Part shown: positions 16,742 to 24,660 of the stretch, in pieces
Numbering within the stretch: position 1 is the first letter of the stretch
How the letters are laid out: the number at the start of each line of letters is the position of its first letter
Assembly: GCA_947594025.1 (NCBI GenBank)
Contig: CANQDZ010000011.1
Coordinates: 1 to 40,849 of the forward strand
Direction: 5' to 3'
Length of the DNA: 40,849 nucleotides
Source: Candidatus Gastranaerophilales bacterium
GTDB taxonomy: Bacteria > Cyanobacteriota > Vampirovibrionia > Gastranaerophilales > Gastranaerophilaceae
Made by a program: the position numbers and the translations under genes
The notes under the pieces: generated by a model
The model's input: the letters and a program-made list of their open reading frames with translations, nothing else
Databases searched by the model: none
Told to the model about the DNA's origin: nothing

Positions 16742-18667
16742 ATGTTAAATTATTTAAAAAATGATTTGAGCATTCCGAGTTTTCTCGGAAAACACCTCGG
16801 TTTTTTTGCGGAAGCAAAAGAGATTAGCGGTTTACCAAAAGTTTGGTTTGATTTAGCAAAGAAATACCCCGATTCGGTTATTTTAAACGATGATTATTCC
16901 CATATAAGATGTACGGTTTCAGAATTTACAAAATACATTAGTATTATTGCTGCCGGCCTTCAAAAACTCGGCATTAAAAAAGGTGATAAAATTGCACAAT
17001 TCAGCGAAAATAGTGCAAAATGGCTTATAACAGACCAATCTATTATGACGTGCGGAGCTATAAATGCTGTAAGAGGTTCGGAAGCGCCCATAAGTGAACT
17101 TGAATATATATATAAGCATTCAGACAGCATTGCGCTTGTAACGGATGAAATAAAAGTTATTGAAGGATTGTCTCACATTTTTGAAAAAGATAACCCTAAA
17201 TTTATTTTATACATAGGAAATCAGGACACATCAGCCGTAAAAGAAAATCTTAAAACTTTATTTTATACTTTTGATGATTTTATTGAATATTCAAAAGATA
17301 AAAAATTATGGAAAGCAACAATTGAAAAAAATGACCCTGCAACAATTGTGTATAGCTCAGGAACAACGGGTAAACCAAAGGGAATTGTATTAAGTCATGG
17401 CAATCTGCTTTCTCAATTTGCACCGATACACACCGTTATTAAAGTAAAAAAAGGTCGCCACCTTCTCAGTATCTTGCCTATCTGGCATATGTACGAAAGG
17501 CTCTGCGAGTATTATGGTCTTTCAAAATGCTGTGTGATTGATTATACAAATGTAAGAAACTTTAAAAAGGACCTTGTTAAATATAGTCCTCAATACTTGA
17601 TTTCGGTACCAAGGTTGTGGGTTCTTTTGTACGACGGAATTATGGCTGAAATTGCAAAAAAACCTCTTTTTGCAAGACTTATTTTTAACTGTTTGCTTCG
17701 TATTTCAAAAATATGTAAAAAGACGAAAAATATTGTTGCAAATAAAAGTATTTACCATGAAAAAACAGGTTTATTGGGTAAAATTATTCCGTTTTTCCTA
17801 ACAAATATATTGTATCCCGTCGATAAATTTTCAATGAAATTTGTATATAAAAAAATTAAAGACGCTCTTGGAGGCAAATTTATTAAAGGCATTTCAGGCG
17901 GCGGCGCGCTTCCTCATTATATTGAAGATTTTTTTGAAGCTGTCGGCGTTAAATTATATGTAGGTTACGGACTTACTGAAACGTCACCCGTATTAAGCGT
18001 AAGAAAAGAAGAAGACAATAAGCTGTATTCGGTAGGTCCTGCACTTCCGGGGTCTGAATTTATGATTGTAGATTCGGTTACTTACAATGAACTTCCCCAA
18101 GGGAAAAAGGGATTAATTTTAGCTAAGGGTCCTCAAATAATGCTCGGGTACTACAAGGATGATGAAGCAACCAAAAAAGTAATGCACGGTGATTGGTTTA
18201 TAACCGGTGATTTAGGCTGGCTTACAAAAAATAAAAATCTTGTAATTACAGGCAGAATTAAAGAAATAATTGTACTTTCCAACGGCGAAAATATTGAGGC
18301 AGACGGAATTGAAGATGTTTGTCAGGAATTACCTCTAATTTCTCAAATTGTTGTTACGGGTCATGATAAACCAAGCCTAACGGCACTTGTCGTTTTAAAT
18401 GAAGACGAATTTGCAAGAGCATTACCTAAAAAAATAGGCAAAAACCCAAATACTTTAAGCGATTTTAAGAGTATGCTTTTGAACGATATAAACAACAAAA
18501 TCAGATCCAGAGTAAACTTTAGGCCATTTGAAAGAATAAGCGATATAACCTTTATTCAAGAGCCGTTTACAGTTGAAAACGGAATGATGACACAAAGTTT
18601 AAAAATCAAAAAACACATTGTGGGCGAAAGATACAAACAAGAAATCGAAGCTATGTATAAAAAATAA
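16742..18667 (+). CDS. Long-chain fatty acid-CoA (or acyl-ACP) ligase
   Basis: An AMP-forming adenylating enzyme that activates fatty acids to acyl-AMP and then to acyl-CoA or acyl-ACP; in cyanobacteria the single homologue recycles free fatty acids. The 641 residues cover the whole family. Motifs are the P-loop YSSGTTGKPKGIVLSHGN (about residues 205-222), LPIWHMYERLCEYYG, the GISGGGALP region, YGLTETSPVLSVR (A5), and the ITGDLGWL and TGRIKEIIVLSNGENIE motifs near the hinge. The conserved C-terminal lysine region is present. There is no signal peptide or transmembrane helix, and peripheral membrane association is likely. It follows the NarL-type regulator in the same direction after 72 bp. 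The CoA versus ACP acceptor cannot be told from the sequence by eye. Confidence 0.93.
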   Translation: MLNYLKNDLSIPSFLGKHLGFFAEAKEISGLPKVWFDLAKKYPDSVILNDDYSHIRCTVSEFTKYISIIAAGLQKLGIKKGDKIAQFSENSAKWLITDQSIMTCGAINAVRGSEAPISELEYIYKHSDSIALVTDEIKVIEGLSHIFEKDNPKFILYIGNQDTSAVKENLKTLFYTFDDFIEYSKDKKLWKATIEKNDPATIVYSSGTTGKPKGIVLSHGNLLSQFAPIHTVIKVKKGRHLLSILPIWHMYERLCEYYGLSKCCVIDYTNVRNFKKDLVKYSPQYLISVPRLWVLLYDGIMAEIAKKPLFARLIFNCLLRISKICKKTKNIVANKSIYHEKTGLLGKIIPFFLTNILYPVDKFSMKFVYKKIKDALGGKFIKGISGGGALPHYIEDFFEAVGVKLYVGYGLTETSPVLSVRKEEDNKLYSVGPALPGSEFMIVDSVTYNELPQGKKGLILAKGPQIMLGYYKDDEATKKVMHGDWFITGDLGWLTKNKNLVITGRIKEIIVLSNGENIEADGIEDVCQELPLISQIVVTGHDKPSLTALVVLNEDEFARALPKKIGKNPNTLSDFKSMLLNDINNKIRSRVNFRPFERISDITFIQEPFTVENGMMTQSLKIKKHIVGERYKQEIEAMYKK

Positions 18668-18715
18668 ACCCATACTTAGCTTTCTTGAAAATAACCAAAA
18701 CTTTTAAAATTTAAA

Positions 18716-18973
18716 TTAACCAAAAGTCCAAAGCTTTGAGCCGGTACCCGCATCGGGAGTTGGTGCGCCGTATAAACCGTAAGTATGTGTATTATCGGCT
18801 TTTTGAATTCCGTATCCGGCTATTTCATCAAGTTCCTTCTTTAAGGCGCCTGCCCCTGTTCCTGAACTTTTACCGCCAAAACTTACAGGGGTTTTTTGGA
18901 CACCGTTTACAGGAGTTCTTTGTTGATAGAATTTAAACTCAGCCGATGAAATTTTTGGTACTTCAAAAGTCAT
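18716..18973 (-). CDS. Small unrecognised protein (85 residues)
   Basis: Not recognised. The 85-residue protein has an AAGGA Shine-Dalgarno eight bases before its ATG and a TATA-rich promoter-like stretch just upstream, so it looks genuine. It has no signal peptide or membrane helix. It is rich in Gly, Thr, Ser and Lys, with FKFYQQRTPVNGVQKTPVSF followed by GG near residues 12-34, a short helix-prone segment (GALKKELDEIAGYGIQK), and a C-terminus of SKLWTFG. The composition suggests a largely disordered protein. The PVSFGG string resembles short conserved segments I associate with uncharacterised gut Melainabacteria proteins, but that is an impression only. It is convergent with the acyl-CoA ligase gene and follows a 222-residue unknown gene. 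Confidence 0.6.
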   Translation of the reverse strand: MTFEVPKISSAEFKFYQQRTPVNGVQKTPVSFGGKSSGTGAGALKKELDEIAGYGIQKADNTHTYGLYGAPTPDAGTGSKLWTFG

Positions 18974-19047
18974 AAATTTTCCTTATATACATATATAAAA
19001 ACATGTTGAAAGGAAAAATTTCTGTTTTCTAAAAAAATTTACAAAAA

Positions 19048-19716
19048 TTAAAATTTAGGAAACGTAAAAGATGACTTAGGCAACTGTTCGTGGAAATTGC
19101 CTCCTGCGCATATAATTTCAATAACCTTCAATGTAAAATCGCGCGCAGCATCCGTTTGACCTATATAATACTCTTTGTTATCCATATGTTTTATAGTCAT
19201 AATAGCACTTTGAGTCTTTTCTGCAGGCAGATATAAAGATGCAATTTCCTTATCCAAAAGTATTTTTATTTGTCCCTCCGTATCATTTGCAGGTGTGCCC
19301 TCGAGCATTTGATATAAATTTCCGTTAACCGCGAATATTCTTCCGCAAAATTGGGGGGACGCATCGTTTACTCTTTGAAGTGCCTTTGGAATATTGTTAA
19401 AACGCGTTGTGAAGCTTATTGTATGCCACAAAATATTAACAATGGCAACAGTTTTAGATGAATCAACTTCACAATTTATATTTTGAACGGGTACATTTCT
19501 GACACTGAATGATTGCTTTAAGTATTCGATAATTTGATTAATATTGTCCACAATTTTTAAAAATGCATCATTTGTGTTTAATAGCGAATGTTGAAAATCC
19601 AGATATTGTTTATACATATGAACGGCAACAAGCCCTGCACGTTCCTGCACAACTGATGATTTTCTCATCTGGATTTCTCTGTTATCTATGCTGTTAAAAT
19701 TGTCGTTCACAATCAC
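19048..19716 (-). CDS. Unrecognised soluble protein (222 residues)
   Basis: Not recognised. It has no signal peptide, membrane helix or obvious nucleotide-binding motif. The first half is helical (VVQERAGLVAVHMYKQYLDF, then NTNDAFLKIVDNINQIIEYL). The middle contains SFTTRFNNIPKALQRVNDA, and the C-terminus has DAARDFTLKVIEIICAGG. The reading starts with a GTG at 19716; a GTG at 19710 with an AGGTGA sequence just before it, or the ATG at 19668, are alternatives. It lies upstream of the 85-residue gene on the same strand, separated by 74 bp that includes the likely promoter of the latter. Codon use is like its neighbours. Confidence 0.6.
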   Translation of the reverse strand: MIVNDNFNSIDNREIQMRKSSVVQERAGLVAVHMYKQYLDFQHSLLNTNDAFLKIVDNINQIIEYLKQSFSVRNVPVQNINCEVDSSKTVAIVNILWHTISFTTRFNNIPKALQRVNDASPQFCGRIFAVNGNLYQMLEGTPANDTEGQIKILLDKEIASLYLPAEKTQSAIMTIKHMDNKEYYIGQTDAARDFTLKVIEIICAGGNFHEQLPKSSFTFPKF

Positions 19717-19830
19717 CTGAATATTTGCTGCTATAATTATATAATATACTAAAATTCTAATATTTTAAAGAGGTATTTAAAAAAATCTTCCCGTTGATAT
19801 AAATATTTGGTTTTAAATTGAAAAATAAAG

Positions 19831-19842
19831 TATAATAATTTT
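19831..19842 (+). promoter_or_regulatory. Leaderless-type -10 for the recombinase gene
   Basis: TATAAT at 19831-19836 is followed by AATTTT and then the ATG at 19843, with no Shine-Dalgarno. A possible -35 is TTGGTT at 19807-19812 with an 18-base spacer. Confidence 0.6.
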
Positions 19843-20730
19843 ATGAAAGATTATCTTAAAGATTTTTATAATTATTTAAAATATGAGAAGAATTTTTCCG
19901 AACATACAATAAGGGCATACGTTTCAGATGTTTCAACATTTCTTTTATGGCTGGATAAAGAGGATATACTTTCCGTTACAAATAAAAAATTTACCGATTT
20001 TTTAAGATTTATTCAAAATATCAAATACGAAAAGTCAACTGTGGCAAGAAAAATTGCTTCAATAAGGTCATTTTACCATTTTTTGTATATAAAAGAAAAA
20101 ATATCATATAATCCGATAGATAATATTTCATCGCCAAAACAATCAAAAACACTGCCTAAATTCTTAACGACAGATGAGGTTGAGTCTATCCTTCAAAATA
20201 TTAAAATCGATTCGCCAAGCGGATACAGAAACAGATTAATACTAGAGCTTTTATGGGTTACCGGTATGCGTATAAGCGAACTCTCATCGCTTAATTTTGA
20301 AAACTTAAATCTTGAGTCCAATGAAATAAAAGTGTTGGGTAAGGGCAATAAAGAAAGAATTGTATTAATTCCGAATAAAACAAAGGATTTTTTAAACAAC
20401 TATATTCAAAATGTAAGGTCATTAATCTGTGAAGGCGCATTAAATGAATTAAATTCTCCATTGTTTATAAATAATAACGGCTACAGGCTTCAAAATCAAA
20501 GCATTAGAAAAGCAATAAAAAATGTGGTTGAAAAAATAAAATTACCTAAAAAAGTTACTCCGCACGTATTTAGACATAGTTTTGCCACAAAAATGCTTGA
20601 AAATGGCGCTGATTTAAGAATAGTACAAGAGCTTTTAGGTCATGCAAGTATCGCTAATACGCAGATATATACTCACGTTTCAACGCAAAGAATGCAGGAA
20701 GTTTATAAAGAAGCACATCCCAGAAGTTAA
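19843..20730 (+). CDS. Tyrosine recombinase of the XerC/XerD type
   Basis: A 295-residue site-specific recombinase. The N-terminal SAM-like core-binding domain is at about 1-85 (FSEHTIRAYVSDVSTFLLWL). The catalytic domain is at about 105-290, with the full set R143 (TGMRISEL), the GKGNKER beta-hairpin lysine near 168, H241 and R244 (HVFRHSFAT), H267 (LLGHASI) and the nucleophile Y276 (TQIYTHVS). Length and layout fit housekeeping Xer proteins that resolve chromosome dimers at dif. A phage or integron origin is not suggested. No dif-like site was recognised in the window. It ends overlapping the convergent AGCS symporter gene by about three bases. XerC versus XerD cannot be decided. Confidence 0.93.
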   Translation: MKDYLKDFYNYLKYEKNFSEHTIRAYVSDVSTFLLWLDKEDILSVTNKKFTDFLRFIQNIKYEKSTVARKIASIRSFYHFLYIKEKISYNPIDNISSPKQSKTLPKFLTTDEVESILQNIKIDSPSGYRNRLILELLWVTGMRISELSSLNFENLNLESNEIKVLGKGNKERIVLIPNKTKDFLNNYIQNVRSLICEGALNELNSPLFINNNGYRLQNQSIRKAIKNVVEKIKLPKKVTPHVFRHSFATKMLENGADLRIVQELLGHASIANTQIYTHVSTQRMQEVYKEAHPRS

Positions 20731-22259
20731 CTTTTAGCCGTAATATTCGGCACCTTAACTCCGAGCCAGTTTTTTATACCGTAACGTTTACAGTAATCCG
20801 CAAGGTCCGCTTTTACGTCTTTCATAAGAATTAATATGGTAATTAAGTTAGGTAATGCCATGGCAAGGTTTGTAGCATCGGTAAAATCAATAACACTTTG
20901 TAAGTTCATTGAAGAACCTATAACAATCACTATGCAAAATAATATTTGAAAAACTTTTACTCTTTTTTTGCCTTCGCCAAATATATAGCACCAGGCTTTT
21001 TGCCCGTAGTAAGACCAAGAAATAACGGTTGATAAAGCAAATAATATTATTACAAAAGATAATAAGTAAGGAAATATATTTGAAACGCTTCCAAATGCAC
21101 TTGAAGTAAGCTCTATTCCCGTAATACCTTGATTGTAGTTTAAATATTGTTTTGTAATTATTATAACAAAACCGGTCATTGAACACATAACAGCTGAAAA
21201 AAACGGCTCAAGAAGTGATACAAACCCTTGTGAAATAGGTTCTTTTGTTTTTGTTGCCGCATAAGCAATAGGTGCAGAGCCCATACCTGCTTCATTTGAC
21301 TGTATGGACCTTTTCATACCCATAATGATACATCCCAAAATACCCCCCGAAACTGCCGTGGGATGAAATGCGGTTCTTAAAATTGTGCATATAACTTCAG
21401 GAACATTGACAATATTTAAGCAAATAATAAAAAAAGAAATTATAAGGTACAATCCGCACATAACGGGAACAATTTTAGAAGCAACATTTGCTATGCTTTT
21501 AATGCCGCCAACTATAATAAGCCCCACAATAATCATTATTATGACACCGCATATCCAGCCGTTATTATAGAAAAAACTGTTTTCACCTCCGGTCATGTAG
21601 ACTATTTGCTGTGTTGCCTGATTTACCTGCATCATATTTCCGCCGCCAAGAGAACCCGGTATGCACATAAGTGCAAAAAACATTGCAAGAAATTCTCCCA
21701 GTTTTCTGTGTCCTTTTCTTGTCAGACCATGTGCCATATAAAACATGGGTCCGCCGGATACGCTTCCGTCAGGATTAAACCTTCTGTATTTAACCGCAAG
21801 TGAGCATTCTAAGAACTTTGATGCCATTCCGAAAAATGCACCCAAAAACATCCAAAACAGTGCCCCCGGACCTCCTACGGAAATTGCAATTGCAACACCT
21901 GCAATGCTGCCGAGACCCAAAGTGCCTGACAGTGCGGTAGATAATGCCTGAAAAGATGAAACCTCACCGTCACAATCATTTGAATGGTTTTTGTTTTTCA
22001 TATGTCTTAAGGCGCACTTAAAGCCCCATATGTTAACAACGTTTAAATAAAAAGTGAAAAAAATACTTGCAAAAATTAAAAATAAAATTAGTACGGGTAC
22101 AGATACGCCGTTTATTGAAATCGATGTAAAAACTATTTTTGAAAAACAGTCTGAAAAGGGCGCAAATATTTTATCAATTTGTTCGTCTAAACTTTGTGCA
22201 AAAACACTCTGAGCATTGATTAAGAACAATGCCATAAGCAATTGCTTTAAAAATTTCAT
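20727..22259 (-). CDS. Sodium:amino acid symporter of the AGCS (alanine/glycine) family, with N-terminal extension
   Basis: A 510-residue inner-membrane symporter that takes up alanine or glycine with sodium. It has about eleven hydrophobic segments and the AGCS signature LSGTLGLGSIAGVAIA followed by SVGGPGALFWM near residues 110-140. Also present are GGPMFYMAHG, SNEAGMGSAPIAYAATK and the FSTVISWSYYG-like segment LSTVISWSYYGQKAWCYIFG. Unlike the second AGCS gene in this window, it begins with an extra, signal-peptide-like stretch (MKFLKQLLMALFLINAQSVF, then AQ) and an extracytoplasmic helix, making it longer than the usual 440-480 residues. It follows a LysM-protein gene after 11 bp in an operon. 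The symporter assignment is strong, the substrate inferred from the family. Confidence 0.9.
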   Translation of the reverse strand: MKFLKQLLMALFLINAQSVFAQSLDEQIDKIFAPFSDCFSKIVFTSISINGVSVPVLILFLIFASIFFTFYLNVVNIWGFKCALRHMKNKNHSNDCDGEVSSFQALSTALSGTLGLGSIAGVAIAISVGGPGALFWMFLGAFFGMASKFLECSLAVKYRRFNPDGSVSGGPMFYMAHGLTRKGHRKLGEFLAMFFALMCIPGSLGGGNMMQVNQATQQIVYMTGGENSFFYNNGWICGVIIMIIVGLIIVGGIKSIANVASKIVPVMCGLYLIISFFIICLNIVNVPEVICTILRTAFHPTAVSGGILGCIIMGMKRSIQSNEAGMGSAPIAYAATKTKEPISQGFVSLLEPFFSAVMCSMTGFVIIITKQYLNYNQGITGIELTSSAFGSVSNIFPYLLSFVIILFALSTVISWSYYGQKAWCYIFGEGKKRVKVFQILFCIVIVIGSSMNLQSVIDFTDATNLAMALPNLITILILMKDVKADLADYCKRYGIKNWLGVKVPNITAKS

Positions 22260-22270
22260 CTGGATTATCC

Positions 22271-22804
22271 TTAGTTAGCGGGTAGTATAATTACCTGACC
22301 AATTTGAATTTTGGTAGGATTAGAAATGTTGTTAAGCTTTAAGATTTCGTTTATCTTTTCGTCGCTATATTGACCGTATTTTTTAACAACAATTTTATCA
22401 ATTGTATCACCTGCTTGAATAATATATTTCTCCTCGGCTTCAACAATATCTGCCGCCGTTTCGTCTTTTACTGCAGGTTCTTCTGTTTTTGCGGCAGCAG
22501 GCTGTTCAACTCTTTCGATATCTTTAATTTCTATTTCATCTTTTTTAGAACCGTTAGAGCTAATCGCTACAATTCCAAAAACAAGCAGCATGAAGATAAC
22601 ACCGGCAATAAAACCAACCGCAAAATATACATTCGGAGTTTTATTGGAATTTGGTCTTATAAAAGCTTTTCCTATATTTTTATACAACAAATCAAGCTCA
22701 TTGCCTTCACTTTGAGAATCATTTTTATCTAATTCCTTAGCTTCACTGTATTGAGGCATAGTATCATCATTATCTAAGTTGTTTGGTTTAATTTCGTCAA
22801 ACAT
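22271..22804 (-). CDS. Membrane protein with a C-terminal LysM domain
   Basis: A 177-residue protein with an acidic cytoplasmic N-terminus, one transmembrane helix (about residues 65-88, VYFAVGFIAGVIFMLLVFGI), a Lys/Glu/Ala-rich linker, and one C-terminal LysM domain (KYIIQAGDTIDKIVVKKYGQ, then ILKLNNISNPTKIQIGQVII). LysM modules bind peptidoglycan N-acetylglucosamine, so the protein probably tethers the membrane to the wall. I chose the ATG at 22804 (MFDEIKP), since an AAGGAAAGG Shine-Dalgarno lies six bases upstream. The ATG two codons earlier would have no spacing. It is followed after 11 bp by the AGCS symporter and has its own promoter upstream. Confidence 0.85.
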   Translation of the reverse strand: MFDEIKPNNLDNDDTMPQYSEAKELDKNDSQSEGNELDLLYKNIGKAFIRPNSNKTPNVYFAVGFIAGVIFMLLVFGIVAISSNGSKKDEIEIKDIERVEQPAAAKTEEPAVKDETAADIVEAEEKYIIQAGDTIDKIVVKKYGQYSDEKINEILKLNNISNPTKIQIGQVIILPAN

Positions 22805-22875
22805 AGACATCCTTTCCTTTGATAAACCTATTCTATGTGATGTTAAACTTTTCATAAGCAAAATTCCTACTTAAC

Positions 22876-22905
22876 ATAGTAATTTGAACAGAGGCGCAAA
22901 GTCAA
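22876..22905 (-). promoter_or_regulatory. Promoter of the LysM-symporter operon
   Basis: On the minus strand TTGACT (22905-22900), an 18-base spacer and TACTAT (22881-22876). It lies between the engB stop and the LysM gene, giving a leader of about 65 bases with a Shine-Dalgarno. Confidence 0.6.
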
Positions 22906-22933
22906 GAAAGGGGTTAAGTTTTGTAAAATAGGG

Positions 22934-23509
22934 TTATTTTATCAAACTTTCAAGCTTTATTAAAACATTTTTTACATAAAAATCATTTTTTGAAGAAAAA
23001 GGAAGTACGTCACAGCCAAAAAATATATTTAAAGAAGAAATTTTATTAAATATTTCATTTCTTGATAAATAATCGCACTTTGTCATAATTACAAAATACG
23101 GTAAATTCTTAATTTTTAACCATTCATACATCTGTAAATCATTTTTTTGAATATCGTGTCTTGCATCAATAAAAAGTATTGATGATTTTAAATTTTCACG
23201 TTTTAAAAGATATTCTTCTAAATTCTTTTGCCAAGCATTTTGTTCCGTTTTTGAAACTTTTGCATATCCGTATCCCGGTAAATCTGCAATGCAGAATTCT
23301 CCGTTTACATCAAACAAGTTTATAAGTCTTGTTTTGCCCGGAGTGTTTGATGTTTTTGCAAGCTTATAGTTATCCGTAATTCTATTTATAAAGGATGATT
23401 TACCTACGTTAGACCTTCCGAGAAGGGCAAACTCCGGTAAATTTGTTTTGGTGCAGTGATTTAAATCGGGAGCGCTAATTAAGAACTTTGTATTTTTTAT
23501 TTTCAACAT
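22934..23509 (-). CDS. engB: Ribosome biogenesis GTPase EngB/YsxC
   Basis: A 191-residue TrmE-Era-EngA-EngB-type GTPase needed for 50S subunit assembly. It has G1 GRSNVGKSS (residues 31-39), the switch I threonine region TSNTPGKTR, G3 DLPGYGYAK (76-84), and G4 TKCDYLSRN. The N-terminus (MLKIKNTKFLISAPDL) matches the family. Its first 35 bases overlap the 3' end of the small upstream gene, implying translational coupling. All G motifs are intact and the length is typical. Confidence 0.96.
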   Translation of the reverse strand: MLKIKNTKFLISAPDLNHCTKTNLPEFALLGRSNVGKSSFINRITDNYKLAKTSNTPGKTRLINLFDVNGEFCIADLPGYGYAKVSKTEQNAWQKNLEEYLLKRENLKSSILFIDARHDIQKNDLQMYEWLKIKNLPYFVIMTKCDYLSRNEIFNKISSLNIFFGCDVLPFSSKNDFYVKNVLIKLESLIK

Positions 23510-23741
23510 TTTCTCTCAGCTCTCTCATTCTTCTTTTGTACATCACCGTGCTCAACAAATTGTACATCTTATCCGAATTTATAACGTTTATTTGTATATT
23601 TCTATTCATTATATCAACGTTTACACTTTTTCTATCCGTCAAATTTGTTTTTAGGTTTACTATATGTATAATACTCCCTTTAAGTATGCTTACCGGGGTC
23701 ATTACAAAGTCTTCAAACGATTTCCAAATTGAATTTTTCAT
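23475..23741 (-). CDS. Small unrecognised protein upstream of engB (88 residues)
   Basis: Not recognised. The 88 residues are basic, Asn/Lys/Ile-rich, with an amphipathic N-terminus (MKNSIWKSFEDFVMTPVSIL) and a C-terminal basic helix (LSTVMYKRRMRELRENVENK). No signal peptide or full membrane span is seen. It overlaps engB by 35 bases. A strong extended -10 (TGT-TATAAT, hexamer 23769-23764) lies upstream, so a transcript for engB would pass through it; only a weak AGGT Shine-Dalgarno is visible. It may be a real small gene or a translated leader of engB. Confidence 0.5.
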   Translation of the reverse strand: MKNSIWKSFEDFVMTPVSILKGSIIHIVNLKTNLTDRKSVNVDIMNRNIQINVINSDKMYNLLSTVMYKRRMRELRENVENKKYKVLN

Positions 23742-23755
23742 AAACTTTCAACCTA

Positions 23756-23797
23756 ACATGTTTATTATAACATGTAAAGCTGTTTTTTTGTTATAAT
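23756..23797. promoter_or_regulatory. Divergent engB/speE promoters with a 20-bp palindromic operator candidate
   Basis: An inverted repeat with perfect 7-bp arms, ACATGTT (23756-23762) and AACATGT (23769-23775), is centred on the minus-strand -10 of the engB side (TATAAT, 23769-23764). The speE-side -10 TATAAT (23792-23797, also of extended TGT type) lies 16 bases beyond. A dimeric regulator bound here could occlude the engB-side promoter. Confidence 0.5.
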
Positions 23798-23818
23798 CGG
23801 TAAAAAATAGGAGAAATT

Positions 23819-24655
23819 ATGTACACGGAAATGACACCAAACGGCTACGGAATATCAATAAAAAAAGGGAAAGTTTTATACAGCGGAAAATCTGACTATC
23901 AGGAATTAGAAATATTTGAATCGGAAGGTTTAGGCAGAGTTTTTACGCTTGACGGGCTTATGATGACAACGGAAAAAGATGAATTTTTCTACCACGAGCT
24001 TATAGTACATATTCCTATGATAACTCATAAAAATCCCGAAAATGTGCTTGTAATCGGCGGAGGTGACGGAGGTACAATAAGGGAAGTATTAAAACACAGA
24101 AGCGTTAAAAATGTTGATTTATGTGAGATTGACGGTCTTGTAATTGATGTTTGCAAAAAATATCTTCCGACAATTTCATGCAAATTGGATGACCCGAAAG
24201 TTAAAATTTACGTTGAAGATGCAATAGAATTTATAAAAAATAAAAAGAACGTTTATGATGTTGTTCTTATTGATTCAACTGACCCTATGGGACCGGGCGA
24301 GGGCTTATTTACGGAAGAATTTTACAACAATGTTAAAGTATCGCTGAAAGAGGGGGGAATTGTTGTTCCTCAAAGCGAATCTCCATTCGGTCAAAAAGAA
24401 TCATTTGAAAAGGTTTATAAACTTTTAAGAAAGGTGTTTAAAAACGTCGCTCCTTATTGTTCGCCGGTTATTACATACCCGTCGGGATACTGGTCTTGGG
24501 CATTTTGCAGTGATGAAGTTGAAGCACCCTCATTTGATACAAAACTGAATGAAGAAATAGCGTCTGAGATAGAAAAACAATGCAAAATTTACAACTCAAA
24601 ATTGCACAAAGCCGTCTTTGCAGTTCCCAATTTTGTAAGAGAATTATCTAAATAA
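23819..24655 (+). CDS. speE: Spermidine synthase (polyamine aminopropyltransferase)
   Basis: Transfers the aminopropyl group of decarboxylated SAM to putrescine or a related amine. The 278-residue protein has the N-terminal beta domain, the Rossmann motif VLVIGGGDGGTIREVLKH (residues 76-93), the dcSAM-binding acidic residue in VDLCEIDGLVIDV, and the catalytic stretch VVLIDSTDPMGPGEGLFTEE with the gate Asp-Ser-Thr-Asp. An AGGAGA Shine-Dalgarno precedes the ATG. The downstream ffh gene is convergent, leaving only a few bases between them. No SAM decarboxylase or arginine/ornithine decarboxylase is in the window. The exact amine acceptor is not resolvable. Confidence 0.95.
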   Translation: MYTEMTPNGYGISIKKGKVLYSGKSDYQELEIFESEGLGRVFTLDGLMMTTEKDEFFYHELIVHIPMITHKNPENVLVIGGGDGGTIREVLKHRSVKNVDLCEIDGLVIDVCKKYLPTISCKLDDPKVKIYVEDAIEFIKNKKNVYDVVLIDSTDPMGPGEGLFTEEFYNNVKVSLKEGGIVVPQSESPFGQKESFEKVYKLLRKVFKNVAPYCSPVITYPSGYWSWAFCSDEVEAPSFDTKLNEEIASEIEKQCKIYNSKLHKAVFAVPNFVRELSK

Positions 24656-24660
24656 CCGAG

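Noticed and set aside
19843-20730. A prophage or integron integrase
   Set aside because: Length and motifs fit a housekeeping Xer recombinase. No phage genes, attachment sites or integron cassettes surround it.
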